From the NCBI RefSeq assembly GCF_040183065.1, contig NC_091123.1:9356001-9420000 (forward strand): a stretch of DNA of 64,000 nucleotides, written 5' to 3'. Shown here piece after piece: positions 35,201-47,200 of this stretch. The notes under the pieces are model-generated. The model had not been told where the DNA came from. It ran no database searches and saw only the letters and a list, made by a program, of their open reading frames with translations. This DNA comes from Periplaneta americana (lineage: Eukaryota; Arthropoda; Insecta; Blattodea; Blattidae). Both the position numbers and the translations under genes were made by a program. Position 1 is the first letter of the stretch. Every line of letters starts with the position of its first letter.

Positions 35201-38200
35201 TTTTGTCGTTTTTCCATTTCTAGCATACAGAGCTTTCATTTCAAAACTTCCTAGTCTAAGTAACTAATTATTTAAATTGAATTCAATTTAAACAAAAAAA
35301 AAAAAAAAAGTCAATTTAGATATTGAGGGAGAAGTCTGAAACCAGGCTTCATTGCATTTTAGGTTTCACCCTCCACACCCCAGCCACCCCTACTTTGAAA
35401 TTTCAAATGGCACCCCCATATTTTTATACTTAAATATGCACAATACTGTTACATGAGATCTAAAATGTTTGATGCTCTGTATCTCAAATTCAAGATTTTG
35501 TAGTGAAGTTCTTGTTCCAGAGAATGCCTCAATTGTCTTGCAATATATTTTCAAGAATGTTGTATGTTTATTGGTTATTGATTCTCTACCATTTTAGATA
35601 TCCGCATATAGGATCCCCCTGAATTTTTTTTGGTACCGGAAAAAAAAAAAAAAAAAAAAAGAAGGGAAGAGGTCTTATATGCGAGTAAATATGATAATAC
35701 AAACCCATGGTGCACTGTACATCCATCTCCATAAAGCTCACCACAGGCAATATTTAAGACAGCAAAGTGATCTACAGCTTAGGAACTTAGGTATGATACT
35801 CTTAGAGAGGGGTGCTTGAATATAACAATGTACTGGCCATTGGAGGGGAAAGGAGGTTATTATTTTGCCTGTAATTAAAATGTTATGAACGTGTGCACAA
35901 AAATGTAATATTTTAAGAGCATATTTTAAAGCTGAAATTTAAAATAAGAGTTTGGATTGAATTTTTTTTATTCCTAATAAAATACGGAAAACACTGTTTC
36001 TCAAAATGAATCTACCTTATCTCCAAGTGAAGGCTGGGATGAAGCAAAAAAAATCCTATTCGTTGATGCCAACACAATGGCTAACCCAACTTGACTGGTG
36101 AACGAATATGTTTACTTTTGCGCCTTCCCCTTTTCACTTGAAGATGAAGATAGATATAACTTTTAAAGTCACATTTTTCCATATTTCAAGAGCAATGGAA
36201 AAAGTCCAATCCTTGAATAAGCCACTATAGCTTCCTCGACTATTTAAAACACCTGAAATTTAAAAGTTTATTCATATCTAACCAACTCTCTATTTTCATA
36301 TAGTCTTTTAGCTAGATGAACTTGAAATTAATAAACGATAACAAAGAAGCTAAGCCCATTAATTCAAAAATGGCTGCAGTAATTTCCTTACGGAACTGAA
36401 TTCTCCATCCTCTCGCTCCATACTAAAAATGTATGGAACTAGCACGAATGAGGTTTGGCCACTGATATCTTGGTGCAGATTATATACCGACCGGCTTGCT
36501 TTTGTCTGTGGGGCAACAACAACGTTGGCAGAATGTGATGACGAAAGGAACTTGGATGCAGCGCCCCCACGTCCCCCTTCATCTGTGGACTCCTCCTCAC
36601 CCCCGAAGCTTGTGATGTATGTGATCTGGCCAGAGTTGACTGGAGAATGTGAGCGTGAACGAGACCTGGACTTGGAGGCTGATTTGCGGTATGGATCGTA
36701 TGTTGGACTTGTACGAGCAGCATAGCTGGAAAATAGAAACAACAATAATAATTTAATAAGCAGTACCACCTCAGATGGGGTACTTAATTAGAAAAATTCA
36801 AGTAAGAATTTTGTATCTTAATATATTACGCCTGGGAGTAAATGAAAAAGAAAGGCTGACCTACTATATTTACTCATGTAATTACACAACACAGAACTGC
36901 ACGCATTGTATTCTTCACCTGACATAATTAGGAACATTAAATCCAGACGTTTGAGATGGGCAGGGCATGTAGCACGTATGGGCGAATCCAGAAATGCATA
37001 TAGAGTGTTAGTTGGGAGACCGGAGGGAAAAAGACCTTTGGGGAGGCCGAGACGTAGATGGGAGGATAATATTAAAATGGATTTGAGGGAGGTGGGGTAT
37101 GATGACAGAGACTGGATTAATCTTGCACAGGATAGGGACCGCTGGCGGGCTTATGTGAGGGCGGCAATGAACCTTCGGGTTCCTTAAAAGCCATTTGTAA
37201 GTAAGTAAGTAAGTAATTCCCCCTTTTGCTAAAAGTTCAGAGTCGAAAAATCCAGGTGGGTGAAATTACGCAAGGACTACAAAACATCGAAAACAATCAT
37301 GAATAACATAAAAAAATTCATGTACAGTGAGGTCACAAAATGGGCGTACCCCTCATGTACTATGACACTATGATGGGTATGGTGGATTGATTGATATGGA
37401 CATTTTTCTGAATATAGTTTAACAATCCAATACATTGGTATGAAGACCTTCATTCTCTGAATTCTGCGCCATGTCCTGGCAGATGTTTTGCAGAGATAAT
37501 CAAGGGTCACTTCGTTAAAGGCATCTTCCACAGCTGCTCGTAATTGTGTCATTGTGTTAAAGCGGTGATTTTGTACTTTATCCTTGATTTTTTTTATTAA
37601 CCGTTCAGTCCACCTCCTTCAATACCTTGGATAATAGAGGTACATATATATACTTTACACTTTACACTTTACAGACAACAAATTCAGATCATCTTCGATG
37701 CCATCAGTGGTAACATAGATGCTTTTCTTATAGAAAGGAAATGTTGGGGGGAAATTGACGTGAGTAAATATGGTATATGTTCTCACTGCCTAGAAAATGG
37801 AGAAACTGTTCAAAGTAAGTTATTTCTCATTCAAAATATGATTTTTAAGTAGTATTATCTCAAATGACAAATGTCTCTAGGAATCTGCTTTTTGGTAACA
37901 ACAATATGTGCAAGAACATTTGAAATATCATTTTAGCAGTATTCCACATTTTAGACAATTACATGTATCATAATTAGGAGAACTAAAGTTGCGAAATATG
38001 AAGAAAATCTGTTGGTTTGAGCAAAATAAGATTCCTTTTATCACTATTATTATGAAATACAACTCGAAAAACGTGATTCAGTGTGATTACAATCTTTTAT
38101 TTCTCTTTTTTTCGCCTCTCTCTAGGTGCTTTGTTTAAAAACTCCCATTCAGAAATGCTTGTATGTTGTGGACTCCTATGATAGTTCATTTTTCTGCCGC

Positions 38201-41200
38201 TTGGTAGCATTCATATTTCTTGGGTTTCTCTGTGCTTGGCATTCTCATTTCACAACCTGCATACACCAAAATACTGATCGACTGTCACACAACCCTTCGT
38301 GCAGAAGATGATGAAACTATTCTAGGTGTGTGTTTTGGAGATGCATTTGAATGTTGAGAACACTTCAAATCAGCACATTCCAAGACAGCTATTTTTGCTG
38401 CATATGGGTGTCCAAGTCTCATCTCATATTTTCACGACATACAGTTCCCCAGAAAATTGTATAACAAAGTCAAATTTGAATTATATTTCACAATCTTTAG
38501 AACTTAAATATTTCAGTTATCATAAGACCACAGTTGTGAAATTGTAATTGATTCCACGTTAACTATTATTAAACATATTCTGAAAATCAACACTTTAATT
38601 AATTGACAATTAATATTTGAGGAGAAAAATTTGCTCCGGTGCCGGGGATCGAACCCGGGTCCTTGGTTCTACGTACCAAGCACTCTGACCACTGAGCTAC
38701 GCCGAATTCAATCCACAGCACCGGATCGAACTTTCCTCCTTCATTGTTTCTCTTTTGGCCTGACTCCAAGTTACGCATACATGTTGACGTTTTATGTTCA
38801 AGTCAACTGCCATTATACAAGGGGCGCACTCAACTGAGTGACTTATTTGGCCGGGATACCGCAGATAAGTGCACAGTAATCTGTATGGAATATGCACTGC
38901 TAGCTATAACTAATATACTTTAATTAATGTTAAAGATCAAAGTATGAAACAAAATTCAATCCTACCTTGGAGGACTAATTTTCCGACCTTGCAGTCTCTT
39001 TTCTCTGAATGCTCGTCTTTCTCTTCGAGATTTTCTACCCTGGAGAAAAAGAAGACGTATTTCTAATAAAGTAACCCAACAACTGTTACCATGCATCTTT
39101 CACTATTCTTCAGTTTATGATTTACTACTATTTTTGTCTTACGTTTTCCATACTGTATTGTTTGATCTCTGAGTTTAATGTTAAATCTGTTAAGTTTAAG
39201 ATCACAAACACAGACGTGTAGAGCAATAGCACAGAAATTATTCTCTTCAGAGGAGTTGACAGAATTAAATGTTTAAAACAAAAATTATTGTCATATTATT
39301 GCTGAGCACTATAACATCTTTGTCATCATAACAATGGCTAATTTTTTTCTAAAATCTGCTTTGCTTGTGTTCTTAAGAGAGAAAGAGAGAGAGCGTGCGC
39401 GTGTGTGTGTGTGTATATGCATACACACATGCACGCTTGTGTACTCACTACACTAAGCCATACAGATTTATTAGTCAAGACTGAAGAATTATTTGTAATG
39501 TGGCAGTTTTCAATATGAAATTCTGTGCTTTCCCCTCCCTTCAATTCAGGCAAGAAATTTGTTATGCATATGCCTGGGCTATTGGAGAATTGAGTGAAAG
39601 TTTATAATTCATTATTGAATAGTTTAATCATAGTTATCAGTGAACTTCGTTCAGTATTTGCAGCTGTATTTTTTCTAGAGAGCTAGAGCAAGTGAGTGTT
39701 TTTCTGTTTTCTTTTTATCCCTTGCATTGATAAATAACTACAGAAGTCTTGGAATGTAGGCTTTCACGGCCGGTGTTGATAGGATGCGTATTTTCCGGGC
39801 TAGAGGGCCGTGGTCTGACCACGGCCCTCTAGCCCGGAAAAATATGCATCGTACCTAACTACAGAAGTGTCACTTACTCTTTCAGTGTTTTGTATGTGAC
39901 CAAAGGAATGTGCCATTAGTTATGCTGTATGTTAACTTTCTTAGCATGGATCTTACAGACTTTAAGACAGGTTCTCCCTACCCCTTCTCTGCAGATAATT
40001 CGAAATTGCACAATTGAAAATGTGTTTTTTTTTCTGATCATTTCTAATTAATGAGTTTTTATTGTAATAATTAGAACAACTGCAACTTCTTACTTTTACG
40101 TTCTAAATTTCATTTTTCAATGCCTGATATTCAAAAACTTCAATGACTTCAATCTTTTGCAACTTAGTTGTGAAAAGAACAGTCACATATATAATGTATG
40201 TTTTCTCATTGGACTTGTAAATTAAGTTTATCCTGGAAAAGTTGTATGATTAACGTCTGCATTAAAGTGTTATAATTACTGTTACATTATTGCATTAAAC
40301 AAGTTTACTTCTAAATGATATCAATTTTTCTGAAGTTTTAACAGATATCAAACACTATGTCATGTCAAATATTAAAATCATAAGAGACAGTAGACATGGA
40401 GTTCTGTCAGTGATCTGTGAGTGTATCATCATTACATAGGCTGTGGAACAAGAGTTACAGAACTCATAAAAAGTATATTTCAGCTGGTTTGAACATTCTA
40501 CTCACAGAGTACATGGCTTTCTCCTCCTCTTGTTCACGAGCTTGTCTAAGTGATTCCTTCTCTTCAATGTCTCGGGTGAGAAAGCTGTAGAAATCATTGC
40601 CACTCATCCCATATGCTGCACCACACATGTTCATCTCATGTGCTTGCTGTGGTCCAATCTGACTCACATCCACGCACAGATCTGAACAGAAAACATTCAT
40701 GTTTACTATGAGTTCATTAATACCCGAAGCAAAGCAACAATCACTGCATCACATTTATTATTTTAATGTGGTTGCACAAAAGATAAAAGCACACATACAT
40801 ACTTCTCTCTCTCTTTCATAATGAGAGGCATACTATTAGTGCATATTTGCATAGCTACGGATATCAGTACAGGCTGGATATGGTATGCTATTTATTTGTC
40901 TATGGACGTGATTGTTGTGGTTTGAATTTATATTTAAATGAAACGGTTTAATAAAATCGAACTTTCAAAGGCAGTTTGTTTCTAAACGTTGTTGAGGGAA
41001 GATGTAAAGAAGAAGGTATGGCAGAAAAAAAAGACAAGAAAGCAGTTTTCGCTACACGAGAAGAGAAAAATCATTGAAGAAGTAGACAGAGGAGAGAAGA
41101 AAAGCGAAGACGAAAGAAAATTTGGCATAAGTGCATCGACACTTTCGACATTTCTCAAAGTCAGAGTAAAAATTGAGAAAAGTATTGAATCTGATGCCAT

Positions 41201-44200
41201 TGGACCTCAAAGAAAGAAGATAAGAAGTGCCGCCAATGAAGAAATGGACAGTGCTGTGTATAAATGGTTTATTCTTTACTACATAGGCTAAGTTAAACTG
41301 TTAAAATAGTACTTGGTACTGTATCAAGTAATCGATTCAGAACCCAAATTTCTGGTCCTAACATGGCTATGATGAATGAAAAACATTGTAAAATACGCAA
41401 GAATAATTATTCACTTGTCGAATATGCCTAATTATCATTAAGCCTATGGTACAGATTCTTATTGAAGTTGCAATATAATAAGAATATACAGTATAACCTT
41501 ACCCCAGTACAGTATCTGTTATTCCATATTATAAGACACAATTTGTAGGTAAATGTGATCAATTTCCGGTTTAACGAAATTTCACTATAACGAAAATAAT
41601 TACAGCAACCCCTCGAGTTCGTTATACTGGCATTTCACTGTACAGAGATATTGGTATGGATATGAGTGTAGATATGGACAGGAATATGGATATGGGCATG
41701 AGTAGGAATGTAGTTATAGATGTGGGTTGTTGTTTAATTCACTATCTGAAGACAGGTCTGAACCTCCACTTATGAGGCAACTAGGCTAGGAGATAATGGG
41801 GTAGGACGACCAGTTCCTTTCTCCCTCCATTGCATACATCACCGATTAGCTACATATTCCATTAATCAGATTTCAGATGCATCTGTTCTTCCTCTGAAAC
41901 ATATCGTCAAGTGAGATGTACTGCCTGATAATATACTGTATTTACATTATCAGCCAGAATCTCAATCAGAGGTAAGATGTGGGTATGTGTATCAATATGG
42001 AAATAAATGTAGATATGTTTATGAATACGAATACAAACAAATGTAAAGATATAAGAACGTGCCTGAATATAAAAAATGGTGTGATTTGGATAGATGTTTG
42101 CAACTTTTAAACCAATCATCAATCTCATGATTGTAATGAAGCCATGCAGCACACCTTAAAGCAATATTTTACAATATCATAAGCAAACCAATCTAACATC
42201 ATACTACACTTCTAAGGGATGTAACACTAAACTAACAAGAGATTCTTTTATGTTGAAACACCTTTCAATTATGAAAAACTTTTACATCAGACAATTTGAA
42301 GGATTAAAATTGAAATCAGTAAGCACCTTACCAATTCTGAAACAATGCTTACCAAAATCAATGTCACTATCATCCTCATCTTCGTCGTCTTCTTTATCTT
42401 CCTCTCCCTCAGCCTCTTCTTCTTCTGTTGGTCCCTGACTTGGTGTATTGTCGTCATATGAGTATGGAATAGCTGCACCAGATGACGCTCCTTTCTCTCG
42501 TTTTCTCTTATCTGTCTCATTTGTACGACTTACAGGTCCAAACTGTTCTTCTAAATACAGCTGATGCAAGAATTTCTCCTCTCCAACTATAAAAATAAAG
42601 TAACAAATACCGTACCATCAGACGACAGCAATATTCCACTTCATGGATCAAAATTAAAATATCAACTTCAAAATGTAAAAACTGATTGGTTACTGGCTGC
42701 AATGTTTGCAGATATGGTTAACTACTGCCCTGGGAATTCTACTAACCCGAGGCAGAATTCAACAGAATGAGTAAGGAGGATGATTAGATGAGCAGAGGAG
42801 TTTTCATATTGCTTCTATTTTTAAAGATAGAGACAGACTAGTAGAACCATATACTACAAAGGCTACATTCACAATGTATATTTATATGTAAACATTATAG
42901 TCAGACATAAACAGAAATCTAAACATTCTGAATAAGACATATATACACGGTGTTCTGAAAAAAAGTTCCCAATATTTAGAGAGGAGGTAGTATGCGTCAA
43001 AACAAGAAATAAAAGTCCTACAAACATGAGGACCTAAAATTAATATCTTCTAAGAAATGAGCAAATGTTTACCATCACTGTAAGAGCAGCATATCTTCCA
43101 CTTTGAGCTCTTTGGCAAGAAACAAATGAGAAAAGAGAATGCAATCATTTGTCACTATGTATTACATAGCATACCTTTGTTTGTGTTTGTATCAAGAGGA
43201 TGCTTAAGCAGATAACAGTATGTTAGAGTTCGTAATCGTACTACTGTATCAGTCACGTAAGTTAGTTTTGTATCTGTAATACATAGTGACAAACGGTTGC
43301 ATGCTGTTTCATTTGTTTCTTGTCAAAGAGCTCACAGTGAAAGATGGTAAGCTGGTAAACATTTGCTCATTTCTTAGAAGATATTAATTTTAGGACCCAA
43401 GTTTGTAGGGCTTTTATTTCATGTTTTGACGCATACTTTCTCCTCTCTAAATATTGGAACCTTTTTCTTTTCAGAACACCCTGTACACAATAACTGCATT
43501 TAATGGCACAGCTTTCATGTCAATACTGTGTTTACATTTAAGGTATTGCAAATTAGGTCTAATGATATGTAGGCTACATACTGTATACGATATGCGATAC
43601 AAAGAGTGATTTATGCAAGGTAAGTCATATGCGACACAAGGCACTGTAAACATACTGTGATCTCGATTGCTACTTTCAGCTATAGTCAATTAGGGACGAA
43701 GTCACTTTCAAGAAAAATGTAACAATTGAAACTTTCCAGTCAATTAACTGAAAAATAAAATCTTTTTTCAGTTCATAACTTCAGGAAAATAGAAACCATA
43801 TATGGCAAGTTCTGTAACTTGCATTGTAAACTGCTTATTTGTTGATTTTTTTTATTATTGTCTTCCAATCAGGAAGGAAATATTTCATATTATCTTGTCT
43901 ATCATATTTATGGAGAGGACGAAAAATGTAATAAATTTTACATGCCGAAATGTAGTAATTATACACCTGATAGCAGTCCTTTAATGCGTGTCATTAAAGT
44001 ATACCTTCTCATTAAAGTACAGGTCTTCAGCTAATCACAAGTCAGCTTTGTACCATTATATCGATTATTCTCGGATGTGCAATCGACAGACAATTAGCGA
44101 AAAGTCACAGAGGCTGGAAATCCAATACTGTCGCAGAAGGTTATGTTCTGTTACTATAATAATTAGCGTTAATTGTAAATAATATTCAAATAAATTCAAT

Positions 44201-47200
44201 TTGTCATCTCGTTTTTCAATTCTAAATCAATTTCCAGGTTATATCAGACTAATGTTCATTCTTATTCTTATGCCAAGGTCAATGACATTTGGCCTCGGAA
44301 AAAATCAATACTTTTGCATCTGTGCACATCTCACAATTCAGGTCAGTTTGCACATAACCATAAAAAGACCTAATTTTCAATACTTTCAAGTTAGAAATAA
44401 GGTCGAGCATAAAAAGTCGTATGAAACTTGCCTATAATGGTAATTAAGACGCTCGTATGAAAATTATGAAACTCGCTTGCGCTCGTTTCATAAACAATCA
44501 TACTTGCATCTTAATTACTACCATTATAGGCTTGTTGCATAATGTACTATTAAGAAACTCTTTACCACTGAACGAAGATTGGTAATCACGTTATATTTCA
44601 CTTCAACAATAAATTACATTCCTTCCAATATCCTTTCAACTCACCTACACTCTTACACAAGAGATCAATAGGAATTCACAATTTTTTCTTAAAAAAAAAA
44701 CTGCTGTCTTTATTTACTCACTAAACTTTAAATCTGTTTGCTCAATGCTCATTGCTTGAAGGAATTAGTTGAAATACATGGTGGGGAAAGAACACAATAA
44801 CACAGGAAATTATTAATTCCACTGGTAGATACAGTCATACAGATAATATAATATTTGTATGAGTTTTTAGGCTTTCACAGTGACTGTGATCAGAGTTAGG
44901 CTCTTGGGTATTCCTCTGTGTCCTGGAACTTAACTTTTCCAACATTTCACAATTACATACAGACTGACCAGAGGGGTTGCGTGTTGGGTTCTCTTATGCC
45001 AGGCTCATCCAGATGAGTGACCCTATCTGCCTTGATGATGAACCTGTATGTAGTTTCAAAATGTTGGAAATGTTCAGTTCCAGGACACAGAAGACTATAC
45101 AAATTTTCATTATAATGCTTGTTGATTCCACTCTTTATTGTTGGCATTTCACATTGTATCCAGTATGTGTATACTTTAAGACCTGCAGACAAACTATACA
45201 AAAGTTGAGAATTTTGCTTACAATATTAAATTGCCGACTGTCATAACATTATTTTTTGTTTCACAAACTTCATATGTACGAGGCCTGTCTAAAATGTATC
45301 CGACCTTAAATTTTCCCGCGCAAAGTAGTGATTCTAAGGCGGCGCCACTGTGCACAGTGGAAGGAGGAACCGTAATGCGCATGCTTGAATTTTTTCACCG
45401 CATTCGCTTGTGCCAGTCACTGGCTGGTGGTCGCCAAGTAAGGTGCTGTTCTAAGTGTTTGTCGGATTTAGTTTTCTCGCAAGATGACTGAACGAATTGA
45501 GCAAAGATACTGCATCAAATTTTGTCAAAAGCTTGGTGATTCTCAAAGTCAAACAATTCGTAAGATTCAGCAGGTGTTTGGGGAAGATGCGATGGGTGTA
45601 ACACAAATTAAGGAGTGGTTCAACCGATTCAAAGATGGCCGCACATCAGCTGAGAGTGAGCAGCGTTGTGGCAGGCCCCAAACTGCTCAGAGTGCAGCTG
45701 TTGTTGAGAGGGTGCGAAATTTGGTGATGGCAGATCTTCGTTTGACCGTGCGGGAGATTGCCGAACAGGTTGGAGTGAGTAGAGATTCTGCACATGCAAT
45801 TTTGCATGATGATTTGAACATGAACTGAGTGGCTGCGAAATTCGTGTCCAAGTTGTTGTCCCCGGAACAAAAAGACCTCCGTCGTGACGTTGCACAGGAC
45901 CTTCTGGACACTGCCAACACTGATCCTGGGTTTCTGAACACCGTGATAACTGGAGATGAGTCATGGGTGTACGGGTACGACCCAGAAACAAAAAGACAGT
46001 CGTCGCAATGGAAGCATCCCGAGTCTCCAAGGCCAAAGAAAGCGTGGCAGGTGCGAAGCAAAATCAAGGTGATGCTGACTGTTTTCTTTGATGTCCGTGG
46101 AATTGTGCATCACGAATACGCACTGGAAGGACAAACGGTGACAAAGGAGTATTATCACGATGTTCTCCGGCGACTCCGTGATGCAGTTCGGCGCAAAAGA
46201 CCAGACATGTGGACGGCGAACAACTGGCACTTGCATCACGACAACACCCCCGCACATTCATCCCAATTGATCCACACTTTCTTGGCCAAACATGGAATTA
46301 CAACCGTTCGCCAACCTCGCTACTCTCCAGACCTGGCTCCTTGCGACTTCTGGTTGTTTCCAAAATTGAAGACACCACTGAAAGGATCCCGTTTTGAGAG
46401 TAGAGAAGAGATAATGCGGAACGCGACGACAGAGCTGAACACCATTCCAAAAGAAGACTTCCAGAGGTGTTTCTGGCAGTGGAAGGATCGGTGGGCTAAG
46501 TGTGTGCAAGCACAAGGGGCCTACTTTGAAGGGGATTAGGGTCCCAACCCCGTCAAGTATTTGAAATATTTTTTCTGGCTAAAGGTCGGATACTTTTTAG
46601 ACAGGTCTCGTATGTCTCCTGTGTAACAAAACATGCTGCACCAATTCTTAAAAACCACTGCAGTAATCATTATGATATCAATGCATCATGGTATATTCTC
46701 TCCTCTACTTAAAGAACTACATACAACACTTACTCCCCAAGAAATCATTCTGTACTATAATCCTATATCTCTCATAATTAGCCAATCTATCTTCTCTTGA
46801 TAGTTCTTCACTTCCTGGATCTGTCTGAGAAGAATTTTCAGGTATGTAGTCCAAATGTGCTCGTACATCAAATCTGTCAATTAACACATCTGGACGGCCT
46901 TGCCATGGCATCCTGAAAAAGAAAAATACACATCCTGTATATGGTAGGCCTATATCTGTCCACCATGTATAGATTATTGGTAGCATCCAATTTTCTATGA
47001 TTTTACCGACCTGATAATGAGAACTCTGTATTTTTACTCTATTTACATGGCGTAGGTCTGTAGTGCGACAGTATTGTGATACTGCAATAAATCTATTTTG
47101 ATAATTTGCGAAAATACTCACTTTCAGCATCCCTTGCAATGACATTGTGGTTTTGGGGACTCCATCTGTCTACGTACAGCAATTTCTTCTATGCTATTGA

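Larger units (their letters stand above)
36866..37774. mobile_element. TIR element with TATATTTACTC ends, split by LINE copy 4
   Basis: The left end TACTATATTTACTCATGTAA faces the right end (complemented) TACCATATTTACTCACGTCA. It contains the LINE fragment 36889-37215 and a transposase-like remnant at 37277-37560. Confidence 0.55.

Noticed and set aside
36429-36725. 98-codon plus-strand open frame
   Set aside because: It is the antisense shadow of CLASRP exon 7.
38635-38706. A functional tRNA gene on the minus strand
   Set aside because: The anticodon loop has nine bases and the acceptor stem is mismatched. It is part of a longer repeat, so it is called a SINE.
45629-46515. Several minus-strand open frames of 65-135 codons
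   Set aside because: They are shadows of the mariner transposase frame on the plus strand.
46717-47145. 142-codon minus-strand open frame as an independent gene
   Set aside because: Only 46734-46912 is conserved (CLASRP exon 3). The rest is intron upstream of a good acceptor.
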